Shown here: in pieces, positions 8,702 through 19,176 of the stretch
Position numbering within the stretch: the first letter of the stretch is position 1
How the letters are laid out: the number at the start of each line of letters is the position of its first letter
Origin: Sphingomonas sp. OK281
GTDB lineage: Bacteria; Pseudomonadota; Alphaproteobacteria; Sphingomonadales; Sphingomonadaceae
Direction of reading: 5' to 3'
DNA length: 64,000 bases
Assembly: GCF_900115295.1 (NCBI RefSeq)
Contig: NZ_FOVZ01000002.1
Coordinates: 1 to 64,000 of the forward strand
Notes under the pieces: model-generated
Seen by the model: only the letters and a program-made list of their open reading frames with translations
Told to the model about the DNA's origin: nothing
Databases searched by the model: none
Translations under genes and position numbers: made by a program

Positions 8702-8825
8702 ATCCTCCCCCGCCAGGGGAGGTGGCAGGCACTTGCCTGACGGAGGGGGAGGACCGGGATGACCATTGTTCCGCATCCTCCCCCTCCGTCACCTTCGGCG
8801 ACACCTCCCCCTTGCGGGGGAGGAT
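8702..8825. repeat. Palindromic repeat, family B copy 1
   Basis: ATCCTCCCCCGCC..GGGGAGG at the left and CCTCCCCCTTGCGGGGGAGGAT at the right are inverted, with inner arms GACGGAGGGGGAGG and CCTCCCCCTCCGTC. About 124 bp. It lies between the transporter and porin genes. Other copies are at 13208, 46993, 57712 and 61115. Confidence 0.9.
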
Positions 8826-8838
8826 CGTGAATCATGCG

Positions 8839-10299
8839 CTAGAACGAGTACCGTGCCGCGAGCTCGCCGCGGTCCATCTTGCCTACCTGCCCGTCGACCA
8901 GTTCGCGCTCCGCGTGACGGAATTCGACGCCGAGATCGATGTTCTTGATCGGCGAGAAGAACAGGTTGGCGGACGCGCTCCATGCCGATGCACTCGCGCC
9001 GATCGGTTCGCCACCGGCCGGATAGTCGATCGACTGGACGCTGCCGATGAAGGTCGAACGCAGCTTGTCAGTCCAGCCGAGCTTCAACGCCGCGAACCCT
9101 GCAGTCAGGCTCGGCGTGTACAGTCGCGCGCCGACCACCGGCACGAACACCGCGTCGGGGGCGAGATCGAGACCGACATAGCGGCCGATCCCGTCGCCAT
9201 GCGTGACCATGAAGCGGATGTCCGAGCGGCCCTTGGCATCGAGCGGCACCTTGCCCGCGAACGACACGCCCCAGCCGGTGGCGCTGTCCTTGAGCGTCCC
9301 CGTGTCGATCGTCAGCTGGCGCGCGAGCCCCGCGAGAGAGAACTCGCCGAACGCGGTCTTGTAGTTGAGGCGCGCGGTGACGTCGGGCAGGCGATCGTCG
9401 GCATTCTCGACGATCGTTGCGGACGCAAGACTGGTCGAGGCGGTCTCCGGGTTCTCGGCCGCGACCGACAGCGACAGCGTGTCGTTCAGCTTGCGCGTAT
9501 AACGGATCTGCGCCTGGCGGACGAACACGGTGCCCTCCGACGGGCCGATGAAGTCGGTCGTCTCGGGCAGCGCGCCGATATACTGGAAGTTGGTCCACTC
9601 CTGGCCGAACAGCCAGTTGTCGAACGTGAAGAACGCGCGGCGCAGGCCCGGGTTGTAACCGTTGACGACGCGCTGGTTCCCTTGCGTCCCCGGCACGACC
9701 TGGAAATCGACTTCGAGCAGGCCCTTGAGGGTATGCCCGTCGATCGGCGTCTCGGTACCCAGCACGATGCGGGTCTGCTTGGCATGCGCCTCGACGCTGT
9801 CGCCTTCGTTGCGGCCGCCGACCGGGGTCATGCTCGGGAAATAGAAGTCGCGACCGACCGATTCCGGCGCGATGTTGCCGCCGCTGTAGCGGCTGACCGA
9901 CGCCCAGGTCTTGATGAAACCGTTCAATTTGACCGTCGTCCCGGCGACCTTGAACCCGTCCGTCGATGGCGCCGCGGCCGGTGCCTTCGCTTCGGCGAGC
10001 GCGGTCGGCGCCGTCGGGCCCATCGGCGCGGTCGGATGCAGATCGTTCGGCGAGGACGCGACCGCGGTCGGCGCGGTGGTCGATGTCGCTGGCGTGACAG
10101 GTTGCGGCGCGGTCGCAGTCGTCGCCCGCGCCGCGTTCAGCTCGCCGCGCAAATCCTGCACCGCCGCCTCCAGCGCCTTCAACCGCGTTTCCAGCTCGAC
10201 CTCGCGCGCGGTCTGCGCCTGCGCCACGCCCGGCACCATCGCAGTGCCCGCAAGCAACGTCGTCAGGGCCAGCCGTGTCTTGAACGCCATCCGTGTCAT
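8839..10299 (-). CDS. DcaP-like outer-membrane channel (trimeric porin)
   Basis: A 486-residue outer-membrane beta-barrel. A signal peptide ends at about VAQAQ (residue 29). A short coiled-coil with REVELETRLKALEAAVQDLR follows (about 31-52), then a long Ala/Pro/Thr linker, then a barrel from KVAGTTVKLNGFIKTW onward, ending in the aromatic ARYSF. Coiled-coil, linker and barrel in this order are the DcaP plan; in Acinetobacter DcaP takes up dicarboxylic acids and similar small anions. Start ATG 10299 has GGAG 7-10 bases upstream. It is followed on the same strand by the MHS transporter, so the two may form an uptake route across both membranes. Confidence 0.8.
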   Translation of the reverse strand: MTRMAFKTRLALTTLLAGTAMVPGVAQAQTAREVELETRLKALEAAVQDLRGELNAARATTATAPQPVTPATSTTAPTAVASSPNDLHPTAPMGPTAPTALAEAKAPAAAPSTDGFKVAGTTVKLNGFIKTWASVSRYSGGNIAPESVGRDFYFPSMTPVGGRNEGDSVEAHAKQTRIVLGTETPIDGHTLKGLLEVDFQVVPGTQGNQRVVNGYNPGLRRAFFTFDNWLFGQEWTNFQYIGALPETTDFIGPSEGTVFVRQAQIRYTRKLNDTLSLSVAAENPETASTSLASATIVENADDRLPDVTARLNYKTAFGEFSLAGLARQLTIDTGTLKDSATGWGVSFAGKVPLDAKGRSDIRFMVTHGDGIGRYVGLDLAPDAVFVPVVGARLYTPSLTAGFAALKLGWTDKLRSTFIGSVQSIDYPAGGEPIGASASAWSASANLFFSPIKNIDLGVEFRHAERELVDGQVGKMDRGELAARYSF

Positions 10300-10444
10300 C
10301 CCCGTCTCCGTGCTTTTCCACTGGTCTTACGCGTGGAATTAGCGTCGTCATCATGGCGCATTGCGTCCCCCGGTCCACCCCTTACTTTGGTGCGGGATGA
10401 TCGCCCGAACACGACCGCGTACAGCGCGGCAAAAGGAGAGCCAG
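10300..10444. promoter_or_regulatory. Divergent promoter region between the porin and acs
   Basis: These 145 bp separate the divergent porin and acs genes and must hold both promoters. AAAAGGAGAG just before acs is a strong ribosome site. I cannot point to a confident -35/-10 pair or operator. By analogy with CrbR-regulated acs genes it is the natural place for a response-regulator site. Confidence 0.45.
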
Positions 10445-12396
<1,952 letters not shown>

Positions 12397-12400
<4 letters not shown>

Positions 12401-13020
12401 CGCGCACGATCCTCATCGCCGACGATCACCCGCTGTTCCGCCAGGCGCTCAAACTGGCGGTCAGCCGCGCCGCGCCCGACGCGGTGGTGATCGAGGCGGG
12501 GCAGCTCTGCGAGGCGGTCGATGCGGCTCGGGGGGCGGAGCGGCTCGACCTGATCCTGCTCGACCTGCGTATGCCGGGCTCGGAAGGTTTCGCGGGGGTC
12601 GCGCTGCTGCACGCCGAACGTCCTGACACGCCGATCATGGTGATCTCCTCGGCTGACGAGGCTGAGGCGGCACCGCGTGCGAGGGCGTATGGTGCGATCG
12701 GCTTCGTCTCCAAGACCGCCGACCTGACTACCCTCGAAACCGCCGTAGCCCGAGCCCTCGCCGGCGAACGCGACGCGCCGATCGAAGGGGCCTCCGTCGA
12801 TGACATGGCGACGCGTGTCGCAAGCCTCACCCCGACCGAACTGAAAGTCCTGCTCGGCGTCCTGGCCGGCCGCCTGAACAAGCAAGTCGCCTTCGACCTC
12901 GGCATCTCCGAAGGCACGGTAAAGGGTCACATGACCGCGATCCTGCGCAAGTTAGGCGTCCAGAACCGCACGCAAGCGGTCCTCGCGGCGAGGGCGATGG
13001 ACATCCACTTCGCCGACTGA
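12397..13020 (+). CDS. LuxR/NarL-type response regulator (CrbR-like)
   Basis: A 207-residue two-component regulator. The receiver domain is about residues 1-125, with acidic pocket D9/D10, phospho-acceptor D56 in [10 protein letters not shown], and K at GFVSK. The DNA-binding LuxR helix-turn-helix is residues about 142-205 ([35 protein letters not shown]). It overlaps acs by 4 bp. The convergent gene 320 bp away is a symporter-fused hybrid kinase. That trio (acs, LuxR-type regulator, SSS-kinase) matches CrbS/CrbR, which activates acs in Vibrio and Pseudomonas; the match rests on architecture and neighbourhood. Confidence 0.88.
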
Positions 13021-13081
13021 GGCAGGCCATGCCGCCCGGATAAGAGCCCGTTCGCATCCCCGGCAGCACATAATTCCTTGT

Positions 13082-13129
13082 TCTCCCGCGAAGGCGGGAG
13101 CCCAGTCTGGATCCCCGCCTTCGCGGGGA
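13082..13129. repeat. Palindromic repeat, family A copy 2
   Basis: CCCGCGAAGGCGGG (13085-13098) and CCCGCCTTCGCGGG (13114-13127) flank AGCCCAGTCTGGATC, the reverse complement orientation of the copy at 4954. It sits in the convergent space after the response regulator. Confidence 0.87.
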
Positions 13130-13207
13130 AACATGCCTTGCTCGAAAGGTAGAGTACTGACTGATTCCGGCAGCCAGCCACTTCAGCTGAATACCGCCCC
13201 CATTTGA

Positions 13208-13332
13208 ATCCTCCCCCGCAAGGGGGAGGTGGCGCCGAAGGCGACGGAGGGGGCGGCCCGCGCAACGCACGTTTCTCTTTCCTCCCCCTCCGTCTGGCAA
13301 GAGCCAGCCACCTCCCCCTGGCGGGGGAGGAT
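13208..13332. repeat. Palindromic repeat, family B copy 2
   Basis: ATCCTCCCCCGC at the left and GCGGGGGAGGAT at the right are outer arms; inner arms are GACGGAGGGGG and CCCCCTCCGTC, then TGGCAAGAGCCA. Together with the family A copy it fills the 320-bp gap between the convergent crbR-like and crbS-like genes and may act as a two-way terminator. Confidence 0.9.
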
Positions 13333-13340
13333 ACAAAGGA

Positions 13341-16300
13341 TCAACTTCCCAGCGCCGCCGCCGCAGACGCGTCCTCGATAAACCGCCACAGATCCGCCGG
13401 CACCACCGGCTTCGTCAGCACGACGAGCCCCGCACACCGCGGATCGTCCGCAACCGAACGGTCCGCCGTCACCAGCGCAATCGCCGGCGCCGGCACCATC
13501 GCCCGCAACCGAGCAACCACGTCGAGTCCATCCTCCACTTCGTCCAGATGAAAGTCGACGAGCGCCATATCCGGCTCCTCGTCCGCCGCCAGTTCCATCG
13601 CCTCGGCGATCGTCGCCGCCAGCAACGGCACGCAACGCCGCGCGCGCAACGCCGCATCGAGCGCCGCAAGGATCGTCGCATCGTTGTCGAGACACAGCAC
13701 CCGCAACCCCGGCACCAGCGCACGGCTGGCCAGAGGCGTTGGCAAAAAAACGTCCAGCCCGGCTGGCGCAAGCGGCACTCTCACCGCAAACGTCGTCCCC
13801 CGCCCCAAGTCCGACCGCAACTCCACCGCAGCCCCAAGCAATCGCGCGATCCGCCGGACGATCGCCAGCCCGAGCCCGACGCCGCCCCCCGCGCTTCCCT
13901 TGCTCTCCAGCCGCTCGAACTCCTCGAAGATTCGCTCGCGGTCACCCGCAGCAATCCCCGGCCCGTTATCCCGCACCTCGATCAGCACATCGTCGCCCCT
14001 GCGCCGCGCGCCGATCCAAATCCGTCCATCCGCCGAATAGCGCACCGCATTCGACAGGAAATTCTGCAAGATCGACCGCAGCAACGACCGATCCGTCGCC
14101 ACGCTGAACGCCCCCGGATGCGCCGCCAGCACCAGCCCGCGCTCGCCCGCCAACGGCCGGAACTGCACCGCCAGCTCCTCGATCAACGCCCCCAGCGCAA
14201 ACCGCTCGACCTTCGGCACCACGCCCCCCGCATCGAGCCGCGACACGTCGAGCAGCGCACGCAGCAACGTGTCCGCCGACCCGATCGCGCCATCGATTGC
14301 GCGCACCAGCTCCGCCTGATGCGGCGCCCTGTCCTCGGCAAGCGCCGCGCAGAACAGCCGCGCCGCATGCAGCGGCTGCAACAGGTCATGGCTCGCCGCC
14401 GCCAGGAACCGCGTCTTGTCGCGCGTCGCGGTCTCGGCGATCGCGCGCGCCTCACCCAGCATGTGGTTCGACCGCGCAAGGTCCTGCGTCCGCGCCGCCA
14501 CCCGCGCCTCGAGATCGGCCTGCGCCTCCTTCTCCGCGGTGATGTCGGTGAAGCTCTGGACGTACCCGCCGCCCGGCATCGGCCGCCCGACCATCTTGAT
14601 CCACCGCCCCGACGGCCGCTGCCGCTCGAAACTGTGCGGTGTGCCGCGCGCGAGGTGCGCCACCCGCCGCCCGACATGCGCCGCGATATCGCCCGCGATC
14701 CCCTCGCGCTCGGCATTGTAGCGGATGAGGTCGGCGATCGAGCGCCCGACGACGACATAGCCCTCGGGATAGTCGAACATCTCGACATAGCGCGGATTCC
14801 ACGCGACCAGCCGCAAGTCCGCATCGATCACGCTGACCCCCGGATCGATCGTCTCCAGCGTCGCCGACAGCAGCGTGCGCGAGAACCGCAGCGAGCGCCC
14901 GCGCTGGTCGAGCAGCCGCACCACGTCGCTGACGTCGATCGCCGAGCCGGCGATGCTCGACGCGACGATCTTCCGCGCCGACGGTGCGCCGATAACGCCC
15001 GCGATCAGCCGCTCAGCGGTACGCGCGGCAGGGCCATCGATCGGCGCGCGCAGGTCGGGAGACGTCACGCCGATCGCCTCCGCCTCGCCATCGCCGACGA
15101 ACCGCGCGACCAGCATCCGCAATTCGCCGAGTGTCGTGACGTGGTCGAGCGCAGCATTCCCCCGATGCCGCTCCCGCACATGCAGTCCCGCCATCAGCGC
15201 GACGTTGATGCCCAGGCTCCACACCGTCCCATTGACCAAAGGCGAACCGATCCGCCAGCCGAGCAGCGCATCGGGATCGAGCCACCCGCGCGTGAACTGC
15301 GCCAAGGCCGGGCCGACGCCCTCGCCGATCGACGGCAGCAACAGGCAGTAGATCCAGACGATCACGCCGCCGATCAGCCCCGCGCGCGCGGCGGTGTGGT
15401 TGGCGAAGTTCCAGCCGACCGTCGCGATCAGCGCAGGCGCGAACTGCGCGACCCCGGCGAACGCGATCAGCCCGATCGACGCCAGCGGCAGGTCCGCGCC
15501 GAGACTCCGTCCATACACCAGCGCGACCGCGACGATCGCGGCGATGATGAGGCGCCGCACGCGCAGCATCCGCCGCCCCAGCTCGCCCTCGCCCGCCTCG
15601 CCGTGCCGCCGGAGCAGCAGCGGCGCGAGCAGATCGTTGGTCGCCATCGTCGACAGCGCGATCGTCTCGACCACCACCATCGCCGTCGCGGCCGAGAACC
15701 CGCCGAGGAACGCGAGCAACGCAACAACGTGCTGCCCCTGCTGCAACGGCACCGCGAGCACGTAGAGATCGGGCTCGGCATCGCCCGGCAACAGCGTCAT
15801 CCCTGCCAGCGCCAGCGGCAGCACGAGCAGCGAGATCACCACCATGTATGCGATGAACGGCCAGCGCGCCCGGGCGACGGCATCGGGGCCGCGCGCCTCG
15901 ATCACCCCGACATAGAACTGCCGGGGCAGGCACAGGATGGCGAGTGCCGAAAGCAGCGTCCTGACCCAGAAATCGGAGGTCAGCGCCCCCCAGGTGAAGC
16001 CCGCCTCGAGCCGCGCCAGCGGTGCCGCCAGCGTCGCCGTCGGCACGTCGGCGAGCAGCGCCACCGTCACCACCCCGAGCACGACGAAACACAGCAGCTT
16101 GATCAGCGATTCCGCCGCGATCGCCGCGACCACGCCGGGATTACGCCCCGCCACCTCATAGCGCCGCGCACCGAACAGGATCGCGAACACCGCCAGCAGC
16201 AGCGCGACGAACGTACCGACCTCCGCCGAACTCCCGACGCCCGCGATCGCGCCGAAACTCAGCGTGACCGATCGCAGCTGCAGCGCGATATAGGGCACCG

Positions 16301-16670
16301 ACGCAAGCAACGCCGTCCCCGCGACGATCGCCGCAGTCCCCCGGCTGCGGCCGTATCGCGCGGATATGAAGTCGGAGATCGAACTCGATCCCTCCTCGCG
16401 CGCCAGCCGCACCAGCCGCGCAAGAAACTTCGGCGCGAGCAGGAATACGAGCGCTGGCCCGAGATAGATGGCGAGGTAATCCCACCCCCGCGTCGCCGCG
16501 GTGCCGACTCCGCCGAAGAACGTCCAGCTGCTGCAATACACCGCCAGCGACAGCGGATACGCGATCCGCCCGAGCCGCCGCGACAGGCCGCGCCGGTCTA
16601 CCACCCAGGCAATGCCGAACAGCAGGATGCCATAGCCCAGGATGGCGAGGATGACACTTGGCCCGACGAT
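13341..16670 (-). CDS. Symporter-fused hybrid sensor histidine kinase (CrbS-like)
   Basis: About 1,109 residues. The N-terminal half is a sodium:solute symporter fold with about 13 membrane helices (YPLSLAVYCSSWTFFGGVG early). A PAS domain follows (DPGVSVIDADLRLVAWNPRYVEMF), then a short coiled coil, HisKA with the phospho-His in AAASHDLLQPLHAARLF (His739 counting from the GTG at 16604), HATPase (ILQNFLSNAVRYS, GVGLGLAIVRRIARLL) and a C-terminal receiver with LVDFHLDEVEDG. This is the CrbS layout, so it probably senses or transports a small carboxylate and controls acs through the regulator at 12397. The conserved first helix (VGPSVILAILGYGILLF) begins upstream of the first GTG at 16604; I extend to ATC 16670, which has GGAG 7 bases before it. 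Confidence 0.85.
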   Translation of the reverse strand: MVGPSVILAILGYGILLFGIAWVVDRRGLSRRLGRIAYPLSLAVYCSSWTFFGGVGTAATRGWDYLAIYLGPALVFLLAPKFLARLVRLAREEGSSSISDFISARYGRSRGTAAIVAGTALLASVPYIALQLRSVTLSFGAIAGVGSSAEVGTFVALLLAVFAILFGARRYEVAGRNPGVVAAIAAESLIKLLCFVVLGVVTVALLADVPTATLAAPLARLEAGFTWGALTSDFWVRTLLSALAILCLPRQFYVGVIEARGPDAVARARWPFIAYMVVISLLVLPLALAGMTLLPGDAEPDLYVLAVPLQQGQHVVALLAFLGGFSAATAMVVVETIALSTMATNDLLAPLLLRRHGEAGEGELGRRMLRVRRLIIAAIVAVALVYGRSLGADLPLASIGLIAFAGVAQFAPALIATVGWNFANHTAARAGLIGGVIVWIYCLLLPSIGEGVGPALAQFTRGWLDPDALLGWRIGSPLVNGTVWSLGINVALMAGLHVRERHRGNAALDHVTTLGELRMLVARFVGDGEAEAIGVTSPDLRAPIDGPAARTAERLIAGVIGAPSARKIVASSIAGSAIDVSDVVRLLDQRGRSLRFSRTLLSATLETIDPGVSVIDADLRLVAWNPRYVEMFDYPEGYVVVGRSIADLIRYNAEREGIAGDIAAHVGRRVAHLARGTPHSFERQRPSGRWIKMVGRPMPGGGYVQSFTDITAEKEAQADLEARVAARTQDLARSNHMLGEARAIAETATRDKTRFLAAASHDLLQPLHAARLFCAALAEDRAPHQAELVRAIDGAIGSADTLLRALLDVSRLDAGGVVPKVERFALGALIEELAVQFRPLAGERGLVLAAHPGAFSVATDRSLLRSILQNFLSNAVRYSADGRIWIGARRRGDDVLIEVRDNGPGIAAGDRERIFEEFERLESKGSAGGGVGLGLAIVRRIARLLGAAVELRSDLGRGTTFAVRVPLAPAGLDVFLPTPLASRALVPGLRVLCLDNDATILAALDAALRARRCVPLLAATIAEAMELAADEEPDMALVDFHLDEVEDGLDVVARLRAMVPAPAIALVTADRSVADDPRCAGLVVLTKPVVPADLWRFIEDASAAAALGS

Positions 16671-16790
16671 ATTGCGGCTCCGCTTGCAGGACTGCGATCA
16701 CGCCGTGTCTAGCACAGGATGCACCGACATCAGGCACCGGCCTGCGCGGCGTCAAGCGTGGCGGCGGTCGTCGTATCGATCGAATGGGCT

Positions 16791-16864
16791 TGGAGCGGGT
16801 AACGGGAATCGAACCCGTGTATTCAGCTTGGAAGGCTGCTGTACTACCATTGTACTATACCCGC
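16791..16864 (-). tRNA. tRNA-Gly (TCC)
   Basis: Minus-strand cloverleaf with acceptor stem GCGGGTA/TACCCGC, D-arm TAGTACAATGGTAGTAC, anticodon loop CTTCCAA with anticodon TCC (16830-16832) and T-arm GGGTTCGATTCCC. A CCA end is encoded at 16791-16793 after discriminator T. It marks the left edge of the glycoside hydrolase locus. Confidence 0.95.
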
Positions 16865-17002
16865 ATCGCCTTGGAACCACTGGATTTCCTGGCCTGCACC
16901 CGAGTCCGTTCCGATGTAAGGACAGAAGCGGGTACACGGCTCTTATTCAAACGCGCATCACGGTGCAAGGCTCGGAGGGCGCCGGCCGCGATGCGGTGCG
17001 CG

Positions 17003-18658
17003 CTATCTGTAGCTGCCCATCGTCACCTTGAGGATGACCGGGGCGATCAGGTTGATCCCGTAATCGGTCTGGTCGCCGTTCCAGATTCGGCTCATCACCC
17101 AGCGCCCGTCGACCACCCGGCCCTCCTCGACGCGGAATACCGAGCCGTTCTTGGGACCGCCCTTCGCCGTCCCGAAGTTCAGCCGGACATGGTCGCCGAC
17201 CACGAGGAATTCGTTCGGCGAGAGATGCGCGACCGCGACGCCGCCGACGGGCTCCTTCGCCCAGACCGGGGGCTCGGACTTGATCCAGGTCCAGTCCTTC
17301 TGCCCGAACTGCCATTCGCCATAGCTGGTGGCGATCGTCCAGTCCCCCATCGTGGTCGACTGAGGAGTGACAGGCTGCCCCGCCCCCTCGTCAGGCTTGG
17401 CCGCACCCCAGGTCGGATGCTCGTACGCGATTTTCGCCCAGTCACGCGCCATCGTCGACAGCGCCGCATATTTCAGTCCGATCGCATCGACCGTCTCGTC
17501 GTCGAGCGCCTTCGCCCCAAGCGGGTAGTTGAAATACCCGGTGTCATCCATGCCGAACGGCGCATAGCCGATAGCCCCCCGTCCGAGCGCCGCATAGAAG
17601 AACCGCGCAAACTCCTTCGCGTTGCCGATCTCGGGCACCATCAGCGCGTTGTCAGGCCGCGCATAGGCATCGAGGTACAGCGCGACATGGCCCGCATCGC
17701 GGTCGTAGATATCCGGCGCCTGGAAATCGATCGCAGGCGCCGCCGCCTTCCAGATATCCAGCACGTCCTGCTGCGGCCCGCCGCTCGCGACGCCGGTCGG
17801 ATCGGGCACGTTCGACGGCCCGGCAAGCGATGCGTTGACGTACATCGGCAACGGCTTGATCGCCTTCCCGGCTGCGGCGATCTCGTCGACGAAGCGCGCC
17901 GTGTGCCAGGTGTTGAACGCGCGGTCGGCCTGCGCGCCGAACATCTGCGTCCAGCTGCCACCCGGCTTCTTCAGCGCCTTTGCCAGCTCTGCCGGCACCG
18001 GCTTGGCAAACACCGCGTTCGCCTGCGCGCCGTAATCGCGCGGCGAACGATAGCTGCCCACTTCGTTCTCGGGCTGCACCATGATGACCGTGTTCTGCGG
18101 ATCATGCGCCTTCAGATATTTCATTACCTCGACGAACGCGCGCTTGTCCGCTTCCAGCGTGGCGCGAAACATCGGCGAATGGACATAATGGTCGGTGCCG
18201 TCCTTCAGCTTCATCCGCGGGAAACGGCGGTTGTCGGCCTTGAACCAGTCCGGCGTGTAGCCGGGCGACGTGTTCTTCCACGTCCCGAACCAGAGCAGCA
18301 CGACGCGCTTGTCATGTGCCCGCGCCTGATCGAGCAGCGTCTGGAGAAAACCGAGGTCGAACCTGCCCTCGACCGGCTCGACCTGCTGCCACGCGATCGG
18401 GATCTCGACGGTGTTCGCGTGGATCCGGTCGAGCATCGGCCAGACCCGTGGCAGCGCGGATGCGTAGTTGCTGCTGTTGTTGACCTGCGCGCCGAGCATC
18501 AGGAACGGCGCGCCGTCGACGATCAGCGCATGCCGCCCCGCCTTGGTGGCGATCCGCGGAACCTCGGTCGTCGTCTGCGCCGACGCGATGCCGATCAAAG
18601 ACAAGGGCAGCGACACGGACAGGGCCAGGCCCGCGATCGTCGTCTTCATACGAACCAT
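17003..18658 (-). CDS. GH35-type beta-galactosidase with DUF5597 C-terminus
   Basis: A 551-residue secreted glycosidase. The signal peptide ends near SAQT (28). The GH35 TIM barrel has FLMLGAQVNNSSNYAS, the proton donor E199 in QPENEVGSY and the likely nucleophile E343 in MVPEIGN. The C-terminal third (about 380-545) resembles DUF5597, found with this GH35 branch. Family knowledge points to release of terminal beta-linked galactose, for example from plant cell-wall side chains. ATG 18658 is chosen for its AAGGA 7 bases upstream; in-frame codons further upstream lack conservation. It lies on the same strand as the TonB receptor, 518 bp downstream of it. Confidence 0.85.
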   Translation of the reverse strand: MVRMKTTIAGLALSVSLPLSLIGIASAQTTTEVPRIATKAGRHALIVDGAPFLMLGAQVNNSSNYASALPRVWPMLDRIHANTVEIPIAWQQVEPVEGRFDLGFLQTLLDQARAHDKRVVLLWFGTWKNTSPGYTPDWFKADNRRFPRMKLKDGTDHYVHSPMFRATLEADKRAFVEVMKYLKAHDPQNTVIMVQPENEVGSYRSPRDYGAQANAVFAKPVPAELAKALKKPGGSWTQMFGAQADRAFNTWHTARFVDEIAAAGKAIKPLPMYVNASLAGPSNVPDPTGVASGGPQQDVLDIWKAAAPAIDFQAPDIYDRDAGHVALYLDAYARPDNALMVPEIGNAKEFARFFYAALGRGAIGYAPFGMDDTGYFNYPLGAKALDDETVDAIGLKYAALSTMARDWAKIAYEHPTWGAAKPDEGAGQPVTPQSTTMGDWTIATSYGEWQFGQKDWTWIKSEPPVWAKEPVGGVAVAHLSPNEFLVVGDHVRLNFGTAKGGPKNGSVFRVEEGRVVDGRWVMSRIWNGDQTDYGINLIAPVILKVTMGSYR

Positions 18659-19176
18659 GACTGAATCCTTCTCTCTTTCGAAGCGGAGCTTGATCTCCTG
18701 CCGATCGGTGCCGGTATACTTGCATTCGTTACAGACTTGGTCTCGTCCGACCACGCCCCGGAAAACCGGTTTCCCGCCCCGCTCGCGTATGCTTCGCAAG
18801 CCATCCGACGTCGCCGCAAGCGACGGCACGCGCCCGTATCGTGCCCGAAGCCGAAAATTCCCGGCGCCGGTTCGGTAAGCGGCGCCCCAGTGGCAAGTCT
18901 TTCGGAACGCGATACCGCGGCGCGCGCGACCTGAGCCAGACCGGACGCCGTCCCCGCGCCGCGCCATTCGCCAGGAAACGCTGGTAGCGGATGCGGCGCG
19001 TCGGCTGGTCCTGCCTCATCGTTCCCCCCTCCCGAGGCGCGCGTCGAGCGGCCGTGCCTTACCCTCGAGTATCCGAAGCCAGCGCCCCTGTCATAGTGGC
19101 GTCGGTCATTCCCTACCCATCGGACGCCGGACCGGAACCGAAGATCCGTCGGGCGCCCGGCATCGAACCGTGCCGA
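18659..19176. other. 518-bp gap without a supported gene
   Basis: Between the TonB receptor stop and the GH35 start no frame on either strand looks coding: the open stretches are short and Arg-rich. No tRNA, repeat of the families seen elsewhere or clear terminator is visible. The gap is long for one transcription unit, so the GH35 gene probably has its own promoter here. Confidence 0.5.

Noticed and set aside
13548..16712. A 1,054-residue open frame antisense to the sensor kinase gene
   Set aside because: It is Arg/His/Gln-rich, has no family motif and mirrors the codon bias of the real gene on the other strand.
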